Below, piece after piece: positions 10,171 through 19,210 of a DNA stretch of 64,000 nucleotides. The position numbers were made by a program, and so were the translations under genes. The stretch is from contig NZ_JAKGCT010000001.1 in assembly GCF_022230885.1 (NCBI RefSeq), positions 62,001-126,000 of the forward strand, written 5' to 3'. How positions within the stretch are numbered: position 1 is the first letter of the stretch; each line of letters starts with the position of its first letter. A model generated the notes under the pieces. That model worked only from the letters and a program-made list of their open reading frames with translations. It was not told where the DNA came from and ran no database searches. This DNA is from Paenalcaligenes niemegkensis (GTDB lineage Bacteria > Pseudomonadota > Gammaproteobacteria > Burkholderiales > Burkholderiaceae_B).

Positions 10171-11616
10171 TCAAGGCTGTATTGGGATACCCATCGCTTT
10201 GTAAAATCGAACGCTATCCGAAAAGCGTTGCGCCCGTGCGGCAACCGCATCCAGCTGTCGTTGACGCCATTGCTGGGCCGACATCCACTGCTCCCGGCGC
10301 GGGAGTGCACCTAAGCGCACCCGCTCTTTAACCATGCTGTGATAATCATCTGCTGCGCTGAGAGCGGCTTCGTGCTCGCCCAGGGCCTGGGCGTCTGCCT
10401 GGGTCTGCACCAGTACATCCGCTACTTCAGCAAAGGCCCCTAAAACAGTCTGTTTATAAGCAAACTGGGCCGCCTCGTAGCGGTCGATGGCCGCCAAACG
10501 CTCTGCGCGCAGCGCTCCGGCATGAAAGATGGGCTGCGTAACACCGCCCACCAGGCTCCAGATTGCACCTGCTCCGGACAAGGCAGTAGACCAGTCATAG
10601 CCAGCCTGCCCCATTGATGCACTGATACTGATGGATGGAAACATATTGCCGGTGGCGACGCTTATCTCGGCTGCTGCTGCGCGCAGATCAGCCTCAGCTG
10701 CCCGGATGTCCGGCCGGTGCCGGAGCAATGCCGACGGCACCAAGAGCGGCAATTCTTGAGGAAGAGCCAGCATTTCGAAGGGAATAGCTTCGGGCGCTTC
10801 ACTGGGGTTTCGACCCATTAATATCGCCTGGGCATGTCGAGTGCTGTGTAGTTCTGCGTGCAGTGGAGCCAGTTTGGCGCGAAGCACATGCAATCGCTGC
10901 TGTGTGTCGCTAAGTGCCAGGCGAGACGACGCCCCCAATGACAATTGTTGCTGCACATCGGCCAACTGAGCCTGTTCATCTTTTAGCAGGCTCATGACGA
11001 TCTCAATTTGCTGATTGATGGCAGCGATACGCACAGTGGCGTTAATGAGATTGGCAACCACAGACTGACGCGCAGCCTGAAATTGCTGATGTTGAGCCTG
11101 AAGCCGTTGGGCACTGGCTTGCGCTTGGCTGCGCCGGGAGCCAAAGAGGTCAAAGTCGTAGCGTATCTGCGCCTGGCCCACAAAGGTGTTGTAGAGCGAT
11201 GTGTTAGGCATATTGGGCAATGGCAGTCCCAAGTCGCGCTGCCTTGCCGCCTGTCCGCCCAGATCGACGCTGGGCAAGCGGGCCTGACGTGCCTGGGCAC
11301 TGACTTGCCGCTGCGCTGCCTGCAAGTTCGCGCTTGCTGATGACAAATCCGCATTATTCGCCAAGGCTTCTTCAACCCAGCCATTCAGCACTGGAGAATT
11401 GAAGCTTGCCCACCATGAAGACAGCACCATATCGCCCAGGCTAAAGCGTTGTGCATCAATACCTTCGATCTGACGTTCAAGATCTAGCGTCTCTAAACCG
11501 TAGTGATCGGGGAGATTTATGGTTTGAGGCTCGCCTGCCGGGCCGAGGGTGCAGGCACTGAGCAACCAAGCCGCCAAGACCGGAACACCCTGAATGAAAA
11601 AAGCATGGCGACTCAT
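10171..11616 (-). CDS. RND efflux outer-membrane lipoprotein (NodT/OprM family)
   Basis: Outer-membrane channel of a tripartite efflux pump. Residues 1-22 form a lipoprotein signal ending in the lipobox LLSAC. The two TolC-like repeats are visible: 'PVLNGWVEEALANNADLSSASANLQAAQ' (~70-100) and 'LLRHRPDIRAAEADLRAAAAEISVA' (~285-310), the latter a hallmark of OprM-type proteins. 481 residues is the normal length. Its ATG overlaps the stop of the RND permease gene (11613), so it is the third gene of an MFP-RND-OMF operon running leftward. The transported compounds cannot be deduced. Confidence 0.93.
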   Translation of the reverse strand: MSRHAFFIQGVPVLAAWLLSACTLGPAGEPQTINLPDHYGLETLDLERQIEGIDAQRFSLGDMVLSSWWASFNSPVLNGWVEEALANNADLSSASANLQAAQRQVSAQARQARLPSVDLGGQAARQRDLGLPLPNMPNTSLYNTFVGQAQIRYDFDLFGSRRSQAQASAQRLQAQHQQFQAARQSVVANLINATVRIAAINQQIEIVMSLLKDEQAQLADVQQQLSLGASSRLALSDTQQRLHVLRAKLAPLHAELHSTRHAQAILMGRNPSEAPEAIPFEMLALPQELPLLVPSALLRHRPDIRAAEADLRAAAAEISVATGNMFPSISISASMGQAGYDWSTALSGAGAIWSLVGGVTQPIFHAGALRAERLAAIDRYEAAQFAYKQTVLGAFAEVADVLVQTQADAQALGEHEAALSAADDYHSMVKERVRLGALPRREQWMSAQQWRQRQLDAVAARAQRFSDSVRFYKAMGIPIQP

Positions 11617-14600
11617 GACGACACTTCCTCGCGCTCGGACGTGCTGACCTTAAATACAATCGCATACATGGCAGGCAGCACGAAAATGGTCAACAAGGTA
11701 GCGATTGTTATACCTCCCATTAACGCAGACGCCATAGGTCCGAAAAAATTGCTGCGCAGCAAAGGGATCAGGCCTAAAACCGAGGCCGCCGCAGTCAGGC
11801 TAATCGGTCTGAAACGTCGCACCGTAGCGTCAAGAATGGCGTCTCCACGCTGATGGCCGGCCTGTATATCCTGTTCAATCTGATCAAGCAAAATAACCGA
11901 ATTGCGCATGATAATTCCAAACATGGCGATCACGCCCAGCATCGCCACAAACCCAAAAGGCTGTCCGAACAGCAACAAGGTTATCGCAACCCCGATAAGG
12001 CCCAGCGGTGCAGTGACAATGACCAGCAGGACACGCGTGATACTTTGCAACTGGATCATCAAAAACGAAAAGACAGCAATCACCATGATCAATAGCTGGG
12101 CGACAATAGAGCGCTGTGCCTTTGCACTTTCTTCTACCGCTCCGCCCACTTCTATAACGTAGCCTACGGGCAGTTCTGCACGCAGTGCATCCAGCTTAGG
12201 ACGCAACTCATTGGTTAGCGTAATTCCTTCGACTCCAGCCTCGACATCGGATCTGACGGTAATGGTAGGCAGACGATTCCGCTCCCAGATCACACCATAC
12301 TCAAGCACGGGAACAAAGGTGCCCAGGCTCGCCAACGGCACAGCTCCCTGGGCCGTTGGGATGGACAAAGCAAGCAGACGCGAGGGCTCATTACGATCAG
12401 CTTCGGGTGCGCGCAGCTTAACGGCAATACGCTTATCGCCTTCCTGAAACTCGCTGACATCTACACCCTCTATATTCATGGCAAGAAATCCGGCTACGTC
12501 CTTAGCCGTCAAGCCTGAAGCACTGACTGCCTCGTGGTCGAGCTCAAACCGCAACGACCGGGCTCCGGGCTCATCCCAGTCAAACTGCACATTTCTCGCC
12601 GCCGAATGGCCCCGGACAAGCTCAGACACCTTTAATGCCCATTCTCGTACCTGCGAAATATCGTCACCACTGACGCGCAACTGTAAGGGGTACCCCACTG
12701 GAGGCCCCATCTCCAGACGCGATAAACGAGTACGTACAGCAGAGAACTCGGTCTCCAACAACGGCTCCAGCCAATCGGCCAATTGTTCACGGTCTGCCAA
12801 TGACGCCGTTGTGATGACAAGCTGGGCCAGATTGGGTTGGGGCAACTGCTCATCAAGCGGCAAATAAAACCGTGGAGCACCGGTACCAACAAAACTTAGC
12901 CAATGACGAATTTCGGGGCGGTTCTTGATCATCGCATCCAGTCGCTCTACTTCGGCTGCAGTTGCATGAATGGAAGCACTTTCCGGGAGGCGTAAATCCA
13001 CGATTAGCTCAGGGCGGTCTGATTCCGGGAAAAACTGTTGGGGTATAAAGCGAAAGGCAAAGAGCGACAACGCAAACAACATCAGAGTAATTGCCAAAAC
13101 CCCCACCTTATGATCGACGCACCACAGTAAGTATCCCCGCAGGCGACGGTAGAAACGCGTGTCGTAAATATTTATTTCGGTTGATTTATGAGAAAACAAG
13201 TCAGTCCCGGGCCGGGGCTTTCTACGCAAGAGGTAGTAACCCAATAGAGGGATAAGCAAGATCGCGACTATCCACGAGACCAGCAACGAGATGGTTGAAA
13301 CTTCAAATATTGAGCGCGTATATTCGCCCGTACTGGATTTTGCCAGAGCAATAGGCAAGAAACCGGCAATAGTGACGAAAGTGCCTGTCAACATGGGAAA
13401 CGCCGTACTTGTAAAAGCAAACGCGGCCGCACGCGCCCGATCCCAGCCCTGGTCCAGTTTGACTGCCATCATTTCAATGGCAAGAATGGCATCATCCACC
13501 AATAAGCCCAAAGCCAGCACCAGTGTCCCCAGCGAGACTTTATGCAGCCCTATACCCAGCCAGTGCATGAGCAAGGCCGTTAATGCCAGAACCACCGGAA
13601 TCGAAATCACAACAATCATCCCCGTGCGCAGCCCCAGCGATACCAGGCACACGAGCAATACAATGACGACCGCCTCGGCCACTGCACGTAAGAACTCATC
13701 CACTGAGCTGGAAACGGCTTCGGGCATGCTGGCGACTTCGTCAAGGGCGAGCCCCATCTTCAGCCCCTGCTGCAACCCCACGATGACGCTATCCAGTTTT
13801 TTTCCAAGGGCCACAACGTCATGCCCCTGGCTCGCGGTGATGCCAATCCCCAGGACAGGCGTCCCGTTTGCCCTAAGGAAAGGGTCTGGCGGATCGCTGT
13901 AACCACGCTCAATATGCGCGATGCTACCCAGCATGATTGGCTTGCCATCGACGTCAAGGTATGTATTGGCAATGGCTTCCACCGAGGCATATTGTCCCGT
14001 AGTACGTACAAAGATCCGATCGGTTGCGGTGTTGATAACGCCAGCCGACTGTACCGCATTCTGCTCAGTAATCGCTTTGGCGATATCTGCCGGGCTGATC
14101 GCAAGGCTTGCCATCATGGAGTTCGAAATTTCTACCGTGATACGTTCGGTTTGCTCGCCAAAGTAATCAACTTTCTCTATCCCGTCGACTCCCAGCAGCA
14201 CCGTACGCAAGGTATCGGCCTCGTCTTTTAGTTCTGCCCAATCAAAACCATCACCACGCAAGGCATAAATGTTGGTGTAAACATCGCCAAACTCATCGTT
14301 AAAAAAAGGCCCTATGACATCTTTAGGCAAACGCACGGCAATATCGCCTATCTTCTTACGAACCTGATACCACTCGTCTGCCACCGCACCCGCCGGGGCC
14401 GCTTCGCTCATGGCATAAAACACCAGCGACTCGCCAGGCTTTGAGTAGCTGCGTGTGTAATAACGGTTTGGCATTTCCTGAAGTGTACGCTCGATGCGTT
14501 TGGTGACGTGCTCCTCAACCTGCAAGGCGGTGGCGCCTGGCCACATTGTTTGAATGACCATCACCCTAAAGGTAAAGGGTGGATCCTCCGACTGTGCAAG

Positions 14601-14723
14601 TTTAGTATAGGAATACAGACCCGCTACAGTGGCTAGAACAACAAAGAAAAACACCAGAGCCTGATGGCGTATAGCCCATGCCGATACATTAAACCGCTCG
14701 GTCAGGCGATCGGATTGACTCAT
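11613..14723 (-). CDS. RND efflux transporter permease (AcrB/TriC-like)
   Basis: Proton-driven inner-membrane pump of the HAE-RND family, 1036 residues with 12 expected helices. Helix 1 follows 'VSAWAIRHQALVFFF', and the first periplasmic loop has the family signature 'MWPGATALQVEEHVTKRIERTLQEM'. The D-D motif region 'GLLVDDAILAIEMM' (TM4) and a second lysine-containing helix region are present. The N-terminus ('NVSAWAIRHQALVFFFVVLATVAGLYSY') resembles TriC-like pumps more than AcrB itself. Neighbours: MFP upstream (stop overlaps this ATG) and OMF downstream (overlap), a complete pump operon. No dedicated regulator gene is adjacent. Substrates are unknown. Confidence 0.94.
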   Translation of the reverse strand: MSQSDRLTERFNVSAWAIRHQALVFFFVVLATVAGLYSYTKLAQSEDPPFTFRVMVIQTMWPGATALQVEEHVTKRIERTLQEMPNRYYTRSYSKPGESLVFYAMSEAAPAGAVADEWYQVRKKIGDIAVRLPKDVIGPFFNDEFGDVYTNIYALRGDGFDWAELKDEADTLRTVLLGVDGIEKVDYFGEQTERITVEISNSMMASLAISPADIAKAITEQNAVQSAGVINTATDRIFVRTTGQYASVEAIANTYLDVDGKPIMLGSIAHIERGYSDPPDPFLRANGTPVLGIGITASQGHDVVALGKKLDSVIVGLQQGLKMGLALDEVASMPEAVSSSVDEFLRAVAEAVVIVLLVCLVSLGLRTGMIVVISIPVVLALTALLMHWLGIGLHKVSLGTLVLALGLLVDDAILAIEMMAVKLDQGWDRARAAAFAFTSTAFPMLTGTFVTIAGFLPIALAKSSTGEYTRSIFEVSTISLLVSWIVAILLIPLLGYYLLRRKPRPGTDLFSHKSTEINIYDTRFYRRLRGYLLWCVDHKVGVLAITLMLFALSLFAFRFIPQQFFPESDRPELIVDLRLPESASIHATAAEVERLDAMIKNRPEIRHWLSFVGTGAPRFYLPLDEQLPQPNLAQLVITTASLADREQLADWLEPLLETEFSAVRTRLSRLEMGPPVGYPLQLRVSGDDISQVREWALKVSELVRGHSAARNVQFDWDEPGARSLRFELDHEAVSASGLTAKDVAGFLAMNIEGVDVSEFQEGDKRIAVKLRAPEADRNEPSRLLALSIPTAQGAVPLASLGTFVPVLEYGVIWERNRLPTITVRSDVEAGVEGITLTNELRPKLDALRAELPVGYVIEVGGAVEESAKAQRSIVAQLLIMVIAVFSFLMIQLQSITRVLLVIVTAPLGLIGVAITLLLFGQPFGFVAMLGVIAMFGIIMRNSVILLDQIEQDIQAGHQRGDAILDATVRRFRPISLTAAASVLGLIPLLRSNFFGPMASALMGGITIATLLTIFVLPAMYAIVFKVSTSEREEVSS

Positions 14724-15811
14724 GAAGCATCTTCCGCAGAAGGCAGAGTCACAGAGTATTCGTCGTGCTCTGAAAGCGTATGCACCCCTTTACTGGCGAC
14801 GATATCCCCTGCCTGCAGCCCCGTGCTGACCGACACCTGCGATGCTGTGTACTCCGCTACCGTAACAGGTACCAGATCAAAGCCCTGGCGTTGATCGTTG
14901 TATCGCCAAACCGCTGTTTTAGCTTGTTGGTGATACAAAGCGGTGGCAGGTATCCATATCTGCCCTGACTCCTGCGTAGAAAATTGCCACCCTAACTGCC
15001 CGCTCATGCCCAAACGCAGCGAGTCAGGAGTATTGTGCAAACTGAACTTGGCAAGGAAGGTGCGGCCAGGCGCATCTGCCTGCGGGGCAACCTCGCGTAA
15101 CGTAGCAGAAATTGGCTCGGACGTTACGGAAGGAACGACAAAGCTGAAGCTATCGCCCACCGCTAACTCGTTAACCCATGCCTGCGGCACGTGTGCGACG
15201 ACGTCCACGCCCTCGGACCAGGCCAGGGAATAAACCGCTTGCCCTGCTGCCACGTTTTGTCCGGTTTGCGCATGCTCTGCTGCAACCACCCCATCCTGAT
15301 CAGCTCGCAGCTGTCCATAATGTACGGTGTCTGTGGCCTGCTCGGCCTGTTTTTGTGCCTGGGTATAGGCGGCCAGCGCCTGCGCATAAAGACTTTCACT
15401 TTGCTCCAGCTGGGCTTGGGCGATAAGTTGTGATCTGGCTTGTACACGATCCCGCTTGAGCTGCGCTTCGGCACTGCCTAAACTGGTTCGGGCCGCCTTA
15501 AGCTGCGCTTGGGCGCTTTCATCAGCCAGACGCATCGACTGGGGGTCGAGTTCGGCCAGAAGATCACCCTTGCTGACTTCATCGCCCAAGGCAACAAACC
15601 GCCTGGCAATTTTGCCGTCAATTCTGAATGACAGCAGCGTTGAGTCTCGGGGTGCTACTTCAGCGGCTAACCACCGCGCGGAACTTTGTCCACTGCCACT
15701 CACTTCAACGACAGCGACCGGGCGGGGTGGGGTCTTGGACGATGGTGGCTCGCCACATGCACTTAACAAGCCTAACAATACTGTGCACACGATAAAAAAT
15801 CTGCCACACAT
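14720..15811 (-). CDS. RND efflux periplasmic adaptor (membrane fusion protein)
   Basis: Periplasmic adaptor joining the RND permease to the outer-membrane channel. N-terminal lipoprotein-type signal with lipobox LLSAC (residues ~15-19). The lipoyl/hairpin region 'VSKGDLLAELDPQSMRLADESAQAQLKAAR' is followed by an alpha-helical hairpin rich in Ala/Gln. The second lipoyl half is 'RADQDGVVAAEHAQTGQNVAAGQAVYSLA', then beta-barrel domains. 363 residues, normal for the HlyD/AcrA group. First gene of the operon; the preceding ~110 bp contain a strong terminator-like hairpin on the same strand, described separately. Confidence 0.92.
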   Translation of the reverse strand: MCGRFFIVCTVLLGLLSACGEPPSSKTPPRPVAVVEVSGSGQSSARWLAAEVAPRDSTLLSFRIDGKIARRFVALGDEVSKGDLLAELDPQSMRLADESAQAQLKAARTSLGSAEAQLKRDRVQARSQLIAQAQLEQSESLYAQALAAYTQAQKQAEQATDTVHYGQLRADQDGVVAAEHAQTGQNVAAGQAVYSLAWSEGVDVVAHVPQAWVNELAVGDSFSFVVPSVTSEPISATLREVAPQADAPGRTFLAKFSLHNTPDSLRLGMSGQLGWQFSTQESGQIWIPATALYHQQAKTAVWRYNDQRQGFDLVPVTVAEYTASQVSVSTGLQAGDIVASKGVHTLSEHDEYSVTLPSAEDAS

Positions 15812-15924
15812 ATCGCCGCTCCGGTAAAAAACTTGATTAAAGCTCAGACATTAACGTCAGGGCTGAGCTTTTTCAAGCATACTCGAAGCCACCGAGTCTC
15901 GCCTAGTGAATGGCTTTAACAAGC

Positions 15925-16032
15925 AAAAAAATGCCGCAACCATGAAAAGATGGTTGCGGCAAATGCTCCGCCAGGGGTTTTGCACATAGGCCGCTGGGAG
16001 CACCGGAGCACAGCAAAAAAATTGCTATAAGC
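15925..16032 (-). ncRNA. Candidate small RNA or attenuated leader ending in an intrinsic terminator
   Basis: On the minus strand an 11-bp perfect stem (GCCGCAACCAT / ATGGTTGCGGC, 15933-15943 with 15950-15960, six-base loop) is followed by seven T. This is a textbook intrinsic terminator. About 20-55 nt before it, TGCTCCG and CGGAGCA can pair, giving a second stem. Promoter-like hexamers on the same strand are TTTACT (16063-16068) and TAATAT (16039-16044), 18 bp apart, predicting a transcript of roughly 107 nt. No gene on that strand lies upstream that would need this terminator. It is either an independent sRNA or an attenuator in the leader of the efflux operon starting at 15811. No known family recognised. 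Confidence 0.45.
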
Positions 16033-16149
16033 ATCGTTATATTATCAGGTATATAGCGGATTAGTAAACCTGGTATTTGCCGTCATACTCAAGCCGCTTG
16101 GTATATACTTAATTCGCACGCCATGAGCATGGCAGCACATTTTTACGTT

Positions 16150-16281
16150 TTCAGGGCGGGGCGAAAATCCCCACCGGCGGTAATGGCTTTATGCATTAGC
16201 CCGCGAGCGCTCCGCCTATGGCAGAGGTCAGCAGATTTGGTGTGATTCCAAAGCCGACGGTTATAGTCCGGATGAAAGAAA
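16150..16281 (+). promoter_or_regulatory. FMN riboswitch (RFN element)
   Basis: Contains the conserved RFN blocks in order: 'TCAGGGCGGGGCGAAAATCC' then CACCGGCGGTAAT at 16151-16183, GCCCGCGAGCGC near 16199-16210, 'CAGCAGATTTGGTGTGATTC', and 'GCCGACGGTTATAGTCCGGA' followed by TGAAAG to ~16277. FMN binding to this aptamer down-regulates riboflavin genes in the known family. It sits 75-80 nt upstream of the lumazine synthase ATG at 16356; promoter-like TATACT lies near 16104. The intervening sequence is the probable expression platform; I did not resolve its mode (terminator or ribosome-site masking). Confidence 0.96.
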
Positions 16282-16355
16282 ACGCACATGCCTTTAGCAT
16301 CAGCTTTAGGCGAATGTCGTACGCCCTGGTTCTGGACTTTACCGTTGGACTATCC

Positions 16356-16850
16356 ATGAATCAGACTCAAACTCAGCTTTACCCTCACGCCGCAACCCTA
16401 CGCTATGCTTTTGTGCATGCACAATGGCACGAAGACATTGTTCTGCAGGCCTACAATGGCTTTGTCAGCGAAGCGCAGAAACTAGGGCTGGCCGCTACAC
16501 AAATTGATGTATTTCCAGTGGCCGGCGCTTATGAAATCCCACTGCACAGTAAAAAGCTGGCACAAACCGGAAAGTACGCCAGCATTATCGCCTGTGCCCT
16601 GGTCGTAGATGGCGGTATTTATCGGCACGATTTTGTAGCGTCAACCGTCGTCGATGCCTTGATGCGGGTACAGCTTGATACTGAAACCCCTGTGTTTTCG
16701 GTAGTGCTTACGCCCCACCATTTCCACGAAGCAGGTCCCCACTACGCTTTTTTCAGTGATCACTTTGTACAAAAAGGTGCGGAAGCGGCCCGTGCCTGCT
16801 TAAACACTGCCGAAAGTCTTACGAAAATTGGCGAACTGAAGACCGCCTGA
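16356..16850 (+). CDS. ribH: 6,7-dimethyl-8-ribityllumazine synthase (RibH2-like)
   Basis: Penultimate enzyme of riboflavin synthesis: condenses 5-amino-6-ribitylaminouracil with 3,4-dihydroxy-2-butanone 4-phosphate. Residues seen: N-terminal 'FVHAQWHEDIVLQAYNGF', 'VFPVAGAYEIPLHSKKLA' (family motif PGAxExP, here PVAGAYEIP), 'ALVVDGGIYRHDFVASTVVDALM' (catalytic His region) and 'VFSVVLTPHHFHE' in place of the usual 'GVLT' segment. The Trp/His-containing N-terminus and ~164 residues are like the RibH2 type of alpha- and betaproteobacteria. I chose ATG 16356 because longer frames would run into the riboswitch. Regulated by the upstream FMN riboswitch. No other rib gene is adjacent, so this is probably a second, FMN-controlled copy. 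Confidence 0.9.
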   Translation: MNQTQTQLYPHAATLRYAFVHAQWHEDIVLQAYNGFVSEAQKLGLAATQIDVFPVAGAYEIPLHSKKLAQTGKYASIIACALVVDGGIYRHDFVASTVVDALMRVQLDTETPVFSVVLTPHHFHEAGPHYAFFSDHFVQKGAEAARACLNTAESLTKIGELKTA

Positions 16851-16906
16851 TTTCAGCTTTTACCTGCAGCGCCCAAGAAGTCGTCCGGCGCTGCTCAATA
16901 CATTGA

Positions 16907-17386
16907 ATGATGACTAACGACTCTACTTCAACCTTTGTATTAGCCAGCCCGGACTCCATTCAGCTTGTTGACCACGAGCTACGGTTGCGTCTGGATGTTA
17001 TTTGCCATCAAAACCCTGTAAAAGGCTGGGCACCCTTTTACCAGTTCAGCATGCAGCGTGAGGATGAGGTCGTAGGTGTCATCCACCTGCGCATTGGCGA
17101 TGACCCCGCCCTGACTCATCACTTGGGTCACATCGGATACGAAGTATTCCCCAATTTTCGTGGTCACTCATACGCGCAACGTGCTTCCAAGCTTCTGCTG
17201 CCACTTGCCAGACTGAATGGAATGAAGGATCTGTGGATAACCTGTAACCCTGAGAACCTGCCTTCAAGACGAACCTGTGAAAAACTGGGTGCTCTCTATG
17301 TCAATACGGTCTCCGTTCCAGTCGGCACCGCCATGTACGCCGCCGGCGAACGATTAAAGCGTCGCTACCACATACGTTTAGTCTGA
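16907..17386 (+). CDS. GNAT-family N-acetyltransferase
   Basis: Acetyl-CoA-dependent acetyltransferase of the GNAT fold. Motif A region 'LGHIGYEVFPNFRGHSYAQRASKLLLPLA' (residues ~74-102) includes the pyrophosphate-binding Arg-Gly segment. Motif B 'LWITCNPENLPSRRTCEKLGALYV' (~108-132) has the typical N-x-x-S-x-x-x-x-E-K-x-G pattern of RimJ/RimL-like and related enzymes. 159 residues. The start at ATGATG (16907) lies 56 bp after the lumazine synthase stop and may be co-transcribed. Substrate unknown. Confidence 0.85.
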   Translation: MMTNDSTSTFVLASPDSIQLVDHELRLRLDVICHQNPVKGWAPFYQFSMQREDEVVGVIHLRIGDDPALTHHLGHIGYEVFPNFRGHSYAQRASKLLLPLARLNGMKDLWITCNPENLPSRRTCEKLGALYVNTVSVPVGTAMYAAGERLKRRYHIRLV

Positions 17387-17530
17387 CTCGCGCGTCTCTT
17401 ACTATTCTATCTGTAGCCCTTTAGCACGCCTTGCAAAACTCCCGCCATCTCAATTGAGTCAAGCTCTACATTACGTTTTGCTTAATGTAGACTTGAGTTC
17501 AATCATTTTTTCCTATTGCTTAGCAACTGA

Positions 17531-18456
17531 ATGCCAAATTTTCTGCGCCCAACACTGTTTCCTCGACATATTGCAATTCTTATACTGTTGGCTGTGGGAA
17601 CCTGCTTTGCCAGTGCACATATTGCTGCACGTATTTCATTCGACAACAATACTGGCTTACTGACTGCCGTACTCGTACGGTCAGCCGTTACCGTAATGGT
17701 ACTTACGGTAGTGTTAATCTGGCGGCGCCAAGCCATTCTTATCGCTAAAAGCAGCGTAGGCTGGCAACTGCTGCTGGGTCTACTGATTGCATGTCAGAGT
17801 GTCAGTATTTATTCCTCCGTTTCCCGCGTACCCGTGGGCATCGGCTTGCTCGTCGTCAATACCTTTCCCGTGTGGTTAGCCCTTATTACCTGGGCACTGG
17901 GTGGTCGCCGCCCGAGCCTGCGAGTCAGCATCATCATGGGTGGCGTTGTGATGGGCCTGTTGCTTGCCTTAGACCTCCCAGCCCGCCTGGCCGAGCCCAG
18001 CGGAGATCTGCATCAATGGCTCATCGGTATTGCTTTTGCACTGCTTGCTTCGATTTCATTCGCGTTTGGGCTGTGGATAATCGAGCACAAACTGCCCACT
18101 GTCAATGGCACAGTCCGCAGTCTATACACGATGGTGACAGTATTTGTATGTGCGATTATTGCAGGTAAAGTGGGGCTTATTCTCGGGGAATGAACTGGCC
18201 CGATGCCACCGCCGGATGGCTATCGCTAGTGGTTCTAAGCCTGCTCTATGCCGGAGCGTTTACCTTGTTGTTTATTCTTGCGCCCCGTCTGGATCTATCC
18301 CAGAACGCACCAGCCATGAATATCGAACCTATAGCGTCGTTAAGCCTGGGCTGGGCCATACTGGGCCAGGCATTAAGCACCATTCAGATAGTCGGCGGCG
18401 CGGGGGTTATCGTCGGAATTATCGCCCTGGCCTACACTAAGCAAGCTCCCAGATAG
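17531..18456 (+). CDS. DMT-superfamily (EamA) transporter, apparent 1-nt frameshift
   Basis: Inner-membrane exporter or permease with two EamA repeats and about ten helices. First frame to 18193 ends 'GKVGLILGE'; second frame from 18190 'MNWPDATAGWLSLVVLSLLY' carries the last helices including 'EPIASLSLGWAILGQAL', a typical EamA-domain end motif. The break is at four G (18185-18188); one more G joins the frames into 308 residues, the standard DMT length, so a sequencing deletion is likely. EamA members export amino acids, metabolites or drugs; none can be chosen here. Stands between a GNAT gene and a convergent sensor-like protein. Confidence 0.85.
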
Positions 18457-19155
18457 TCAGTCTGGGCGCTGCGCCCGATGGACATCGCGCAATAAGTACC
18501 ATGAGAAATAAGCGCTAGATATCAGTATTCCGAGTACCGCAGCAATAACCTTAAACAAGGCACGGGCATGATCATCACGACGAGTTCCTTCGTGCTCTCG
18601 CTCAGCGAGCAGGACGCGATTGCTTAACACCTGCAATTGGCCAACAATCGGAATAAGCGCGGCGTGCAAACGTTTTAACTCCACCACGTCAAGCATTCTG
18701 CCGTCATCCCAGGGCAGCGCCGTTTCAAACCGGCTTACCACGCGTAACAGCTCGTCCAGTTCACCCAGATCAGTCAAATAACGCTTTTGGGGTCCGGTCA
18801 GCAACAAAGTCAGGCGGCTTAAGAAGATCTCATAGCGATTAAAAACGTCGTCGCCCGACACCCTATCGTCGCCTGTTTGAACGAGCAAAACCTCTGCCTT
18901 TAACCGCAGACCTTCGTGCTGCGCCTGCGTTGTTGCCCATAACATGCCTCCCCCAATGTCATCGCGAACCTCTTCCTGAATATTCACGAGCTGAATCAGG
19001 GCGTAAATCAGCAATAGCAGAAACGCAAAAATCACAGCGGCTACATAGCTATAAAGACGCCTGTAAGAGGCACCTCTTTGCTCTGATTTCATCGCGGTGG
19101 AGGCTCGGGAAGTTAACTCTGTAGTCAAGGTCGAACCCCGCTTATAGTAGAACAC
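18457..19155 (-). CDS. Two-helix membrane protein with periplasmic sensor-like domain
   Basis: 232 residues: cytoplasmic N-terminus, hydrophobic helix ~36-58 ('YVAAVIFAFLLLLIYALIQLV'-like), helical periplasmic region ~60-195, second helix ~198-218 ('LFKVIAAVLGILISSAYFSW'). It then stops after a short tail (LLRDVHRAQRPD). This layout resembles the input half of histidine kinases or GGDEF/EAL proteins, but no output domain follows. Either a stand-alone membrane sensor or a truncated signalling protein. The start is uncertain: the listed start is the longest frame, and an internal ATG at 'MKSEQRGASYRR' (19092) is also plausible. No family recognised with confidence. Confidence 0.6.
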   Translation of the reverse strand: MFYYKRGSTLTTELTSRASTAMKSEQRGASYRRLYSYVAAVIFAFLLLLIYALIQLVNIQEEVRDDIGGGMLWATTQAQHEGLRLKAEVLLVQTGDDRVSGDDVFNRYEIFLSRLTLLLTGPQKRYLTDLGELDELLRVVSRFETALPWDDGRMLDVVELKRLHAALIPIVGQLQVLSNRVLLAEREHEGTRRDDHARALFKVIAAVLGILISSAYFSWYLLRDVHRAQRPD

Positions 19156-19210
19156 CAGAGATTAATGAAGCCAGAGAGCACATGACGATTTTAGTGCGAA
19201 CTTTTGCTAA

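Noticed and set aside
16218..16355. Upstream in-frame ATG for the lumazine synthase
   Set aside because: Lies inside the FMN riboswitch, so the 46 extra residues are not plausible.
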